Assembly: GCF_003675325.1 (NCBI RefSeq) | Contig: NZ_CP033073.1 | Location: 7,192,001 to 7,256,000, forward strand | Length of the DNA stretch: 64,000 nucleotides | Origin: Streptomyces dangxiongensis | Lineage (GTDB): Bacteria; Actinomycetota; Actinomycetes; Streptomycetales; Streptomycetaceae | Direction: 5' to 3' | Shown here: positions 8,267 through 15,972 of the stretch, one piece after another | Layout: the number at the start of each line of letters is the position of its first letter | Position numbering within the stretch: the stretch's first letter is position 1 | The notes under the pieces: generated by a model | Seen by the model: the letters and a program-made list of their open reading frames with translations, nothing else | Told to the model about the DNA's origin: nothing | Database searches by the model: none | Translations under genes and position numbers: made by a program

Positions 8267-8857
8267 TCAGTGCTTGCCCATCGCCTTGCGGACGGCGTCC
8301 TTGGTGCGGTCCATGAGCGCGGCCACCGGGCCGAGGGCCACGTTGGCCGCGCCCGACTGGACGCCGGGGTGGGGCCGCGTGGGGGCCATGGCCTCGGCGG
8401 CCTTGACGGCCTTGGCCATGGTGGCGAGGTTGGTGACGTCGGTGCTGCGGCGGATGTGGGAGAACTCGTAGCGTTCCTCCGCCCGCGCGTGCTGCTGCAC
8501 GTCCGTGCGCAGCTCCCTCAGCCGCGGCATGAACGCCGGGTCGTCGGTGTCCATGCCGTCCAGCGCCGCGAGGGTCTCCTTGGCGGCCTTCTCCTCCGCG
8601 AGGCGGTCCTCGACGACCTGCTCGCCACCCGACACCGCCCGCCGGACGAAGGGGTGGACCACCTCCTCCTCGGCGGTCTCGTGCACGGCGAGCAGCCGTA
8701 CGAGGCGACGGAAGGCCTCACGGCGCTCCTCGCCCTCGCTCTGCTCGACCTCGTCGAACAGATTGCGGATGTCACCGTGCTGGCGCATCAGCAGGGCGAC
8801 GACATCGATGTCGGGCGCGCGGTCGTCACCGGCCTGCGGGGTGTGCAGCTCGGACAT
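8267..8857 (-). CDS. hemerythrin-like (HHE) domain protein, soluble
   Basis: The 196-residue protein has an HHE fold: [38 protein letters not shown] and [15 protein letters not shown]. The third motif carries Lys where relatives have His, so one iron ligand may be missing. The tail repeats the motif seen in the other hemerythrin-like protein of this window: APTRPHPGV, then ANV, then DRTKDAV. It has no transmembrane helix. The gene begins 11 bp after the ferritin-like gene, so they share a transcript. The role is probably iron or oxygen/NO handling in the cytoplasm; the ligand set is inferred from motif positions only. Confidence 0.85.
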   Translation of the reverse strand: MSELHTPQAGDDRAPDIDVVALLMRQHGDIRNLFDEVEQSEGEERREAFRRLVRLLAVHETAEEEVVHPFVRRAVSGGEQVVEDRLAEEKAAKETLAALDGMDTDDPAFMPRLRELRTDVQQHARAEERYEFSHIRRSTDVTNLATMAKAVKAAEAMAPTRPHPGVQSGAANVALGPVAALMDRTKDAVRKAMGKH

Positions 8858-8868
8858 GTGCGGCCGCC

Positions 8869-10068
8869 TCACTTCTCGCGCTGGGCGGGGTCGGGGTGCT
8901 CGCCCTCGGACTGCACGCGGTACTCGCGCCCGAACATCGCGTCGTGCTCGGCCATGACCCGGTCGCTCGGCGGCTCCTCGCCGCCGTGGATCCGCTCCTG
9001 CATCTTCTCGAACCGCTCGTGGGCCTCGCGGACGTAGCCCGCCCCGAGGGTGGTCAGGTCGATCTGGGTGTCGAGCAGCTCGCGCAGGTACTGCTTGTTC
9101 GGCTCGAAGGTGAGTACGTCGGGCAGCTCCGGCGCCAGGACCTCCTGCGGTTCGCGGCCGTCGTGGCGGCGCATCAGGTCGCAGGCGATGTGCAGGTGCT
9201 CCAGCTCCATGTTCAGGTGCAGCTCCCAGATCGCCTTCACCCTGGGGTCGCTCTCCTGCTCCATGAAGGAGTAGTACAGGTAACACTCGTTGTACTCGTG
9301 GTTGACGAGCTGCTCCCACCAGGTCTCGCCGGGGTCGACGAGGGACTCGTAGTGGGTGACGTGTTCTTCCTCGATCAGCCCGATCTCCTGGTAGAGCTGC
9401 CGGGCGATCGGCTCCATGTAGGTGGGGCCGGTGTTCATGTAGAAGTTCATCGTCTGCTGCTCCGCCGACATGATCGTCAGCGCGTGCAGCTTCGACAGCG
9501 GGTTCGTGGTGTTCTTGTCGTACGGGTCACGGACGTTGTCGACCGGGTCGCGGTGGTGGTACCGGGTGGGACGGCCCGGCATGACCTCGGTGAGGTTGTC
9601 GACGATCGACTCCGCCTTGCGGTGCTCGATCATCTCGTACAGGTTCGCGTACCGGTACAGGTGGTCGAAGTCCTCCAGCACACCGAACTGGTACGCCTGC
9701 TTGAGGTACGGATCGGGCTCCATCCGTGCCACCCACGCCGTCAGGTCCACCGCGACCTGCTCGTAGGCGATCGTCGTCTCCAGCACCGAGGAGACCCCCG
9801 GCAGCAGCCAGTTGACCACTTTCTGCTGCTGCGCCTCGATGTACCGGGTCCGGGCGAGCTGCCGCTTCAGCTCCGGGTCGGGCGTGTGGCGGGCGAGCTG
9901 GTGGCTGAAGAGAATGGCCTCCACCTCGATCCCGTTCATCGTGATGATCCGGCATCGGGTGTAGGGGTCACAGCGGTCGGGGTCGATCGGCTGCACGTTC
10001 AGCTCACGCCAACTGCGAAGCTGGCGGTCGAGCGGGATGCCCCGCTGCTCGAGTGGGTTGAACGTCAT
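8869..10068 (-). CDS. ferritin-like superfamily protein, unrecognised subfamily (possible di-iron)
   Basis: The 399-residue, mostly helical protein has repeated acidic/His motifs of the di-iron type: EVEAILFSHQLARH, EDFDHLYRYANLYEMIEHR, SAEQQTMNFYM, IEEEHVTHYESL, NHEYNECYLYY, and LNMELEHLHIACDLMRRH. These Glu-x2-His and Glu-x6-His spacings fit a duplicated ferritin-like bundle. It has no signal peptide and is rich in Tyr and Trp for this genome. It sits directly upstream of a hemerythrin-like gene in one operon. It is clearly a conserved, real gene with strong codon bias, but I cannot name a characterised relative. Iron storage, oxygen scavenging or an oxidase role are all possible. Confidence 0.75.
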   Translation of the reverse strand: MTFNPLEQRGIPLDRQLRSWRELNVQPIDPDRCDPYTRCRIITMNGIEVEAILFSHQLARHTPDPELKRQLARTRYIEAQQQKVVNWLLPGVSSVLETTIAYEQVAVDLTAWVARMEPDPYLKQAYQFGVLEDFDHLYRYANLYEMIEHRKAESIVDNLTEVMPGRPTRYHHRDPVDNVRDPYDKNTTNPLSKLHALTIMSAEQQTMNFYMNTGPTYMEPIARQLYQEIGLIEEEHVTHYESLVDPGETWWEQLVNHEYNECYLYYSFMEQESDPRVKAIWELHLNMELEHLHIACDLMRRHDGREPQEVLAPELPDVLTFEPNKQYLRELLDTQIDLTTLGAGYVREAHERFEKMQERIHGGEEPPSDRVMAEHDAMFGREYRVQSEGEHPDPAQREK

Positions 10069-10302
10069 GGAGGTGCCTCCAGGGGCAGGGCGGGTTGTGG
10101 GCCGGCGGGTACCCCGCCGGGGACAAGGGCCACAGGCCCGTCATCGAGTCTCGGTGTTACCAGTGCGTTTCAGCCACCGGTGGGGCTCGGGAGACACGTG
10201 GTTCGCCCAGCCGGGCCAGTTGAGGTGACAGCGTGAGCGGGGTGTGAGATGACTGGATCGATTGCTGTGCGGGGGTTCGGCCGCCGGCCCGAGGGCGGTG
10301 CA

Positions 10303-10326
10303 CCTGGTGCGCGTACGCGCACCAGG
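10303..10326. terminator. perfect 24-bp palindrome downstream of Rieske gene
   Basis: The two 12-bp arms CCTGGTGCGCGT and ACGCGCACCAGG are exactly complementary. It lies 42 bp beyond the stop of the minus-strand Rieske gene and upstream of the ferritin-like operon, so a transcription terminator is the simplest reading. An operator is an alternative. Confidence 0.55.
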
Positions 10327-10367
10327 CCGGTCACCCGCCGCGGCCGGCGGCCCGTGTCCGCTCCGGG

Positions 10368-11312
10368 TCAGGTCTCCAGCCCGTCCCCCTGCCGGTCCGC
10401 CGGCGATCCGTGGTCCCGGCCCGGCCGGCGCAGCCGCACCTCGACGTGGCCGTCGACGGTCCGCGTGTCGAACGCGGGCTGGGGGGCGGTGGCGGGACCG
10501 CGTACGTTCAGTCCGTCCGAGAGCCGGAAGACGCTGCCGTGCCAGGGGCACCGGACACAGCCGTCGGCGACCGTGCCCTGCGACAGCGGCCCGGCGAGAT
10601 GGCTGCACCGCTCCGCCAGCGCGTGCAGCGTCCCCCCGTCCTCCCGTACGACCAGCACGGGGACGTCGTCCACGCTGCACCGCACGGGCTGTCCGGCGGG
10701 GAACGCGTCTACGGGGCCGACGCGGTGCCAGCCCTCGGTGACGATGTGCGGCACCTCTTCGGTGTGGTTGGCACCGGAGGCCTGGCGATAGGCCAGGTGC
10801 CCGCCCAGGGCTCCGCCGAGTCCGACCGCGGTCAGCCCCAGGAACCCGTACGCGCGGCCCGCCGCTTCGCGCCCCTGGACGCGGTGGACGAGCGAGGCGC
10901 CGTACAGGCCCACGGCCGCCGTGTTCGCCAGGGCGTGCACCAGACCGACGCGCTGCTGCTCGGGGTGCAGTTCAGCCCAGTCCACGGCACCGGCCAGGGC
11001 GGCGGGAGCGGCCGTGGCCAGCCCGACGCCGATCAGCAGCGCCGACGCGGGGGAGCGGACGGGCCGCAGATCGAGTACCGCGGCGGACAGCCAGCTCCCG
11101 ATCGGCACCTGCACCATCAACGGATGCACGGGGTGGCCCAGCCACCTGCCGTGGAGTGCGTCCCGTGCCGCGCCGAGCGGCAGGGACCGCGTCCCCGTCC
11201 GCAGGGCGTCGATCACACGGTCGGCCCGCGGGTCCCGTTCCAGCCGGTCCAGCAGCCGAAGGAATGCGTTCTGCCGCGGGGAACGGCCGCGGCGGCGAGG
11301 CGAAGTGCTCAT
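10368..11312 (-). CDS. DUF2231 membrane domain fused to Rieske [2Fe-2S] domain
   Basis: The 314-residue protein has two parts. Residues about 50-185 form a DUF2231-type membrane domain with several helices, beginning LGHPVHPLMVQVPIGSW. Residues about 205-300 form a Rieske iron-sulfur domain with the ligand pair CSH and CPWH (C-x-H, 16 residues, C-x2-H). The ATG at 11312 is used; an upstream in-frame start at 11345 falls in the terminator hairpin. This fusion is common in actinomycetes and probably passes electrons at the membrane, but the partner is not known. It lies among iron-protein and stress genes. Confidence 0.85.
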   Translation of the reverse strand: MSTSPRRRGRSPRQNAFLRLLDRLERDPRADRVIDALRTGTRSLPLGAARDALHGRWLGHPVHPLMVQVPIGSWLSAAVLDLRPVRSPASALLIGVGLATAAPAALAGAVDWAELHPEQQRVGLVHALANTAAVGLYGASLVHRVQGREAAGRAYGFLGLTAVGLGGALGGHLAYRQASGANHTEEVPHIVTEGWHRVGPVDAFPAGQPVRCSVDDVPVLVVREDGGTLHALAERCSHLAGPLSQGTVADGCVRCPWHGSVFRLSDGLNVRGPATAPQPAFDTRTVDGHVEVRLRRPGRDHGSPADRQGDGLET

Positions 11313-11345
11313 GAGCGGCCGGGTCCCCCGCTGTCCGGACGGCAA

Positions 11346-11382
11346 ACGGAAGGCGGCTGCCGGTCCGGCAGCCGCCTTCCGT
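11346..11382. terminator. strong hairpin terminator (18-bp arms)
   Basis: The arms ACGGAAGGCGGCTGCCGG and CCGGCAGCCGCCTTCCGT are perfectly complementary around a single T. It follows the stop of the 80-residue minus-strand gene and precedes the Rieske gene, separating the two transcripts. Confidence 0.85.
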
Positions 11383-11423
11383 CCGCCGTCCCCCCCGCCC
11401 GTGGCGCGGGCAGCGCCGTGCCG

Positions 11424-11666
11424 TCAGCTCACCGCCGGACCGGCGTCCTCCGTGCCGGACAGTTCGGCCAGGAACCGGTGACAACGGGCGGCGCGCTCCG
11501 AGTCCTGCTCCATCACGCCGCGGAAGAACTCGGCGATCTCCGTCTTGCCCGCGTTCTCCGCGTCGCGCACGTACTGGCCGTAGTCGTGTCCGGCCTTCAG
11601 GGAGTGGTACTGCACGGAGATGAGGTCGAACACGACGTCACTGAATCCGGTTTCACCAGTCGCCAT
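11424..11666 (-). CDS. small helical hypothetical protein (80 aa)
   Basis: The product is all-helix by composition, with the core VQYHSLKAGHDYGQYVRDAE and FRGVMEQDSERAARCHRFL. The pattern of His, Glu and Asp resembles half of a ferritin-like four-helix bundle, but no ligand set can be assigned. It has no signal or membrane segment. It is a monocistronic gene ended by the strong hairpin at 11346. The strong codon bias and clean start with an upstream AGGAGG (in ggaggact before the ATG) support a real gene. Function unknown. Confidence 0.65.
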   Translation of the reverse strand: MATGETGFSDVVFDLISVQYHSLKAGHDYGQYVRDAENAGKTEIAEFFRGVMEQDSERAARCHRFLAELSGTEDAGPAVS

Positions 11667-11745
11667 GAGTCCTCCTGCGCCATTTCGGAATGGGACAACA
11701 GTTGGGTTTCACCATTCCGGGGGCCGAAACGCCCCGTACATGAGC

Positions 11746-11778
11746 AAGTCCCCGGCAGCGGGTCGCTGACGGGGACTT
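11746..11778. terminator. hairpin downstream of GlsB/YeaQ gene
   Basis: Arms AAGTCCCCG and CGGGGACTT form a perfect 9-bp stem around a 15-nt loop, 14 bp past the stop of the minus-strand GlsB/YeaQ gene. Confidence 0.65.
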
Positions 11779-11791
11779 CTCACGCGGGGTT

Positions 11792-12052
11792 TCACGCGTG
11801 TCGTCGGGCCCAGAGCGGGGTGACGAAAGCGATGAGCAGGGCTGCGACACCTATCTGGAAGATGTGGCGGATCCAGTCGATGCCGCCGGTGTCGCCGACG
11901 CCGAAGGCGGTGGCGAGCGCATTACCGGCGACCGCCCCGATAATACCCATGATGACCGTCAGCCAGAGCGGGATGGGCTGACGCCCCGGGAGGACCAGCT
12001 TGGCCAGCAGTCCGATGATCAGTCCCGCGATGATGGCCCACAAGAACGACAC
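11792..12052 (-). CDS. GlsB/YeaQ/YmgE family stress-response membrane protein
   Basis: The 86-residue protein has three hydrophobic helices and the family signature: FLWAIIAGLIIGLLAKLVLPG at the N-terminus and IMGIIGAVAGNALA in the middle. The GTG at 12052 is chosen because GAAGGAG lies 5 bases before it; the upstream in-frame GTG at 12067 would place that site inside the gene. Members are stress-induced inner-membrane proteins with no known enzymatic activity. Its position in a stress/redox neighbourhood fits. A palindrome in the upstream 190 bp may be an operator or a neighbouring terminator. Confidence 0.85.
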   Translation of the reverse strand: MSFLWAIIAGLIIGLLAKLVLPGRQPIPLWLTVIMGIIGAVAGNALATAFGVGDTGGIDWIRHIFQIGVAALLIAFVTPLWARRHA

Positions 12053-12127
12053 GACTTCTCCTTCCACAGTGCACGAAGTCCGTTGGTCCTCACGTGCCCC
12101 TGGAAAGAAGGCTTACGCCTGCGTATC

Positions 12128-12158
12128 GCGCAGACATCTGTCGGGAAGATGTCTGCGC
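12128..12158. promoter_or_regulatory. perfect 12-bp inverted repeat (terminator or operator)
   Basis: GCGCAGACATCT, 7 bases, AGATGTCTGCGC. It lies 83 bp past the stop of the minus-strand dehydratase gene and 76 bp before the start of the minus-strand GlsB gene. It could therefore terminate the former or regulate the latter. There is no clear T-run on either side. Confidence 0.5.
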
Positions 12159-12241
12159 TGCCTCGAAGACGTCTCCCCGCGCTGACGGCACAGGAACCGC
12201 GTGACCGGCCGGGGTCGGTCCGCCTCCCCGCACAGGGGCCC

Positions 12242-13210
12242 TCAGCAGCCGAGGAGTTCGGTGAAGCGCCGGGTGTCGATGTTGCCGCCGGACGCGATCA
12301 GACCGATGCGCCGCGGGGGGTTGTCGACACGGCCGGCCAGAAGAGCGGCCAGGGGCGTGGCGCCGCTCGGTTCGAGGACGATCTTCAGGCGCTCGAAGGC
12401 GAAGCGCATCGCGGTGACGATCTCGGCGTCGCCGACCAGGGAAATGCCGTCGACCAGGCGCTGGTTGACGGGGAAGGTGATCTCACCGGGCGTGGCCAGC
12501 GCCTGCCCGTCGGCGATGGTGCGGGGGACCGGGACGGTGACGCGCGTGCCGCTCTCCAGTGAGCGTTTGGTGTCGTCCCCGGCCTCCGGCTCGACGCCGA
12601 TGACACGGATGCCCGGGTGCAGCGCGGTGGCGGTGGTGGCGCTGCCCGCGATCAGGCCGCCGCCTCCCACGGGCACCACGAGGGCGTCCAGCGGGCCGGT
12701 CTCCTCCAGCAGTTCGAGAGCCGCGGTGCCCTGGCCGGCGATGACGTGCGGGTCGTCGTACGGCGGGATCAGGGCCAGGCCCCGGTCCGCGGCCAGGGCG
12801 TGACCGAGGGCGGTGCGGTCCTGCGCGTACCGGTCGTACGTGACCACCTCCGCCCCGTACCCGGCGGTCGCCTCCCGCTTGGAGCGGGGCGCGTCCTCGG
12901 GCATCAGGATGACCGCGGTGGTGCCCAGTTCGCGGGCGGCCAGGGCGATGGCCTGCGCGTGGTTGCCGGACGAATAGGCCGCGATTCCCTTCGCCAGCCG
13001 CCGGGGCGGCAGTTGGGCGGCGGCGTTGTAGGCGCCGCGGAACTTGAAGGCACCGGCCCGCTGGAAGTTCTCGGCCTTGATGAACACCTCGGCGCCGACG
13101 AGGGAGTTGAGGGTGCGGGAGGTGAGGACGGGGGTGCGGTGGACGACGCCCTTCAGGCGTGCGGCGGCCTCGCGGACGTCGTCGAACGAAACGGGCGGTA
13201 CGGCGGCCAT
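12242..13210 (-). CDS. PLP-dependent threonine/serine dehydratase (fold type II)
   Basis: The 322-residue enzyme carries the PLP lysine in AGAFKFRGA (Lys56), the cofactor phosphate loop GGGGLIAG, and the substrate loop SSGNHAQAIA. It lacks the C-terminal ACT regulatory domain of biosynthetic IlvA, so it is a short catabolic-type threonine/serine ammonia-lyase or a serine racemase-like relative. It is the third gene of a compact minus-strand operon behind a YheO-type regulator and a DSD1-like protein. This suggests a pathway for serine, threonine or hydroxyaspartate isomers. The exact substrate cannot be read from sequence. Confidence 0.88.
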   Translation of the reverse strand: MAAVPPVSFDDVREAAARLKGVVHRTPVLTSRTLNSLVGAEVFIKAENFQRAGAFKFRGAYNAAAQLPPRRLAKGIAAYSSGNHAQAIALAARELGTTAVILMPEDAPRSKREATAGYGAEVVTYDRYAQDRTALGHALAADRGLALIPPYDDPHVIAGQGTAALELLEETGPLDALVVPVGGGGLIAGSATTATALHPGIRVIGVEPEAGDDTKRSLESGTRVTVPVPRTIADGQALATPGEITFPVNQRLVDGISLVGDAEIVTAMRFAFERLKIVLEPSGATPLAALLAGRVDNPPRRIGLIASGGNIDTRRFTELLGC

Positions 13211-13265
13211 TCGGGGTCCTTGGAGTGGTGAGGGGGCGGGGGTACCGGGTGACGCCGGTGACGGG

Positions 13266-14288
13266 TCACCAGCCGGTGACGCGGGGCCAGAACGCCTCGG
13301 TCACGGGGACGCCGGCGCTGCTCCGGGAGCCGTCCACGACGTGGTAGCCCCGGTGCTGGGCGGCGGTGCCCCGGTCGCGGGACATGGCCATCCAGCCGCC
13401 GTCGGTGATGATCCACCCGTACTCGGGGCGGTGGCCGATGACGGTGACGACGACCGACAGGGCGAGGTCGTCGACGGTGCACACGCCGAGGCCGGCCATC
13501 ACCAGGTCGAAGAAGACGTAGTTGCCGGCGCGCAGTTCGGTGACGCCGGTGAGGTCCTCGGCGGCGTGGGCGGTGGGGGTGGATCCCACGCTGACGGTGC
13601 GCACGGGCAGACCGCCGGCGCGCAGCCGGCCGGCCGCGGCGACGGCGCTGTCACGTTCGTTGCGTGCCGCCAGGCGCCGCTCCTCGTCGGTGTGCGCGAA
13701 GTACGACTCGCCGGCGTGGGTCAGAACGCCGTCCAGGCAGCCCGCGTCGTCCAGGACGCGTCCGATGCCGGTGAGTTCGGGGGCGTCCGGCTTCAGCCCA
13801 CCGCGATGACCGTCGCAGTCGATCTCGATCTGGGCGGGGACGGCGATACCGGCCTCGCGTGCCGCCGCGGCGACGCACCGCGCCTGCTCGGTGCTGTCCA
13901 GCAGGACGCGCAGGGTGACCCCGCGGCGCGACAGGGCGATGACCCGGGGGAGTTTGTGGGGGTCGATGGCGACGGCGTAGGTGATGTCGGTGTAGCCGGC
14001 GGCGGCGAAGACCTCGGTCTCGGCGAGGGTGGAGACGGTGACGGGGCCGGGGACGCCGTCGTGCAGGAGGGCGGCGGCGTCGAGGCTCTTGGCCGTCTTC
14101 ACATGGGGGCGCAGCGGAACGCCGAGCCGGTCGGCCCTGGCCCGCAGGCGGGCGATGTCGTGCCGCGTCCGGTGGACGTCGACCACGGCGAACGGGGTGT
14201 CGGGGCCGGCCAGGGTCGGGGCGGCGGAAGAGGGGGTGGCGTTGGAGGTGGTGCAGGAGGAGGTGGTGGAGGAAGGGGTGGCGGTCAT
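13266..14288 (-). CDS. DSD1 / D-threonine-aldolase-like PLP protein with apparent internal deletion
   Basis: The 340-residue fold-type III PLP enzyme has its PLP lysine in RPHVKTAKS (Lys64) inside the alanine-racemase-like barrel. A Ser/Thr-rich 30-residue N-terminal extension precedes it. Normal family members end with a domain containing an EHG loop and an NHxC/NHxD metal-binding motif before the final YHVV and WPRFxGW segments. Here MSRDRGTAAQ is followed at once by HRGYHVVDG and the FWPRVTGW end. About 40-50 residues with the metal ligands seem to be missing in frame. The family keeps a TAAQ-like word on both sides of the lost segment, consistent with deletion at a short repeat. Catalysis is therefore doubtful. 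Confidence 0.75.
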   Translation of the reverse strand: MTATPSSTTSSCTTSNATPSSAAPTLAGPDTPFAVVDVHRTRHDIARLRARADRLGVPLRPHVKTAKSLDAAALLHDGVPGPVTVSTLAETEVFAAAGYTDITYAVAIDPHKLPRVIALSRRGVTLRVLLDSTEQARCVAAAAREAGIAVPAQIEIDCDGHRGGLKPDAPELTGIGRVLDDAGCLDGVLTHAGESYFAHTDEERRLAARNERDSAVAAAGRLRAGGLPVRTVSVGSTPTAHAAEDLTGVTELRAGNYVFFDLVMAGLGVCTVDDLALSVVVTVIGHRPEYGWIITDGGWMAMSRDRGTAAQHRGYHVVDGSRSSAGVPVTEAFWPRVTGW

Positions 14289-14298
14289 GGGCGGGCCT

Positions 14299-14946
14299 TC
14301 ACTTCGCGTAGTTGTAAACCGTCGCCCGCGACACGCCGAGCAGGTCCGCGATGGTCCGTGCGGCGTCGCGCGAGGCGAAGTAGCCGTCGCGCTGAAGCTG
14401 CCGTACGAGCGTCCTCTTGTCCTCCCGGCCCAGTGAGCGGGGCGTCGCGGCCCGCTCGGCGGCGTGCGCCTCCACCGCTTGCCGAAGCTCGCGCGCGGTG
14501 CGGTCCCGCAGGGTCTCCAGCGGCGCGTCCCGGTGCTCGGTGTCCGTGGCCACCAGGTTCGACAGCGCCAGGGTCACCGGGGACAGGACGGACACGTCGA
14601 GGTTCAGGCACAGCGCCGCTATGTAGTCACCGGCCGCGTTCCTGATGCCGATGGACGTGCTCTTCGCGGGGCGGCCGTCGGGGAACCGGTTGGGATAGTT
14701 CTGCAGGACGCTCGGGAACTCCGGGTCGGCGATGCGGGCCAGGCCCAACTCCGTGACGGAATCGCCCACCTGACGGCCGGGCAGATTGTTCTCGATCACC
14801 CGGACCGCGTGGCGCGGGGTCCGCAGGTCGTGCAGTACCACCTCGCACAGCCCCGGGAACATGCGGCCCAGGGCCACGGCGATCTTCTCGGCCTCCCGGA
14901 CGAGGTGCTCGTCCGCCTCCTCCGCGCTGTCCGCGAGGTCGCCCAC
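14299..14946 (-). CDS. YheO/DauR-like transcriptional regulator (PAS-like sensor + HTH)
   Basis: The 215-residue protein has an N-terminal PAS-like YheO domain (residues about 15-125, with LCEVVLHDL, and SIGIRNAAGDYIAALCLNLD) and a C-terminal HTH_22 segment ending IADLLGVSRATVYNYAK. The GTG at 14946 is selected because GGGGAGGAGAG precedes it; the TTG at 14985 would bury this site. Relatives such as DauR control D-amino-acid catabolism. It is the first gene of an operon with a DSD1-like enzyme (10-bp gap) and a dehydratase, so it probably controls its own operon in response to a hydroxy or D-amino acid. Confidence 0.85.
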   Translation of the reverse strand: MGDLADSAEEADEHLVREAEKIAVALGRMFPGLCEVVLHDLRTPRHAVRVIENNLPGRQVGDSVTELGLARIADPEFPSVLQNYPNRFPDGRPAKSTSIGIRNAAGDYIAALCLNLDVSVLSPVTLALSNLVATDTEHRDAPLETLRDRTARELRQAVEAHAAERAATPRSLGREDKRTLVRQLQRDGYFASRDAARTIADLLGVSRATVYNYAK

Positions 14947-15126
14947 GGATGCTCTCCTCCCCTCGGCCTTCGACCGAACGTCCAACTCTGGACAGTAAGG
15001 CTAAGAAGTCCTCCGGCCGGTGTCCAGCCCGCCGGACGGCGGCCGCACCGGAGCCGTTGCCCAAGTACCGTCTGTACGAGCACGTTTCGCACAGCCCGTT
15101 CCAGCACAGTCCAGCGAGGGGGACCC

Positions 15127-15906
15127 ATGGCCGAACGGCCCGGCGCGCAACACCAGTCGTGGCTGCGCAGTTTCCACCAGTCGACGCCGGGCGCGCCGCG
15201 GCTGGTCTGCCTGCCGCACGCCGGCGGCTCGGCGAGCTTCTACTTCGCCGTCTCCAAGGCGCTCTCGCCCGCGGTGGAAGTGCGAGCGGTGCAGTACCCC
15301 GGCCGTCAGGACCGCTACGACGAACCCCTGGCCGGCTCCGTCCAGGAACTCGCGCAGGGGGTGTTCCGTGCGCTGGACGACGGGCAGGACACACCGCTGG
15401 CCCTGTTCGGCCACAGCATGGGCGCCATGGTCGGCTTCGAACTGGCCCGGCTCCTGGAGGCCGCCGGGCGACCGCCCGTGACGTTCTTCGCCTCCGGCCG
15501 CCGCGGCCCGTCCCTCGTGCGCACCGAGACCGTCCACCAGGGCGACGACGCGCAGTTGATCGCCGAGGTCACCAAGCTCGACGGCACCGACGCCGCCCTG
15601 CTGGAGGACGAGGAGCTGCAGCGGATGGTCCTGCCCGTGCTGCGCGCCGACTACCGCGCGGTGGAGACCTACCGGCGCGCCCCCGGACCACGGCTGAGCT
15701 GCCCCGTCGTCGCGATGACCGGCGACGCCGATCCCCGGCTGACCCCCGATGAGGCCCGGACCTGGGCGGAGGAGACCGACGGGGCGTTCGAGCTGCGGGT
15801 CTTCCCCGGCGCCCACTTCTACCTGGTGGCGCAGCAGGAGGCCGTACTGGCCGAGGTCAGGGCCGCGCTGCGGCGGCTGGGGCCCGCCACGGGAGCGGTG
15901 GCCTGA
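15127..15906 (+). CDS. type II thioesterase (TesA/GrsT family)
   Basis: The 259-residue alpha/beta hydrolase has the thioesterase II signature: LVCLPHAGGSASFY near the N-terminus, the nucleophile elbow GHSMGA, the acid in TGDADPR, and the catalytic His in PGAHFYL. Such enzymes free blocked carrier proteins in polyketide or nonribosomal peptide synthesis. No carrier, synthase or synthetase gene is in this window, so it is an orphan. It may act in trans on a distant cluster. It is divergent from the YheO-like regulator with a 180-bp intergenic region. Confidence 0.88.
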   Translation: MAERPGAQHQSWLRSFHQSTPGAPRLVCLPHAGGSASFYFAVSKALSPAVEVRAVQYPGRQDRYDEPLAGSVQELAQGVFRALDDGQDTPLALFGHSMGAMVGFELARLLEAAGRPPVTFFASGRRGPSLVRTETVHQGDDAQLIAEVTKLDGTDAALLEDEELQRMVLPVLRADYRAVETYRRAPGPRLSCPVVAMTGDADPRLTPDEARTWAEETDGAFELRVFPGAHFYLVAQQEAVLAEVRAALRRLGPATGAVA

Positions 15907-15972
15907 GCGGCGCCGGCGGCCGGGGACGACACAGGCGGCACCGGCGCAGCGGTGCCGCCCGCGTGGTGTGCG

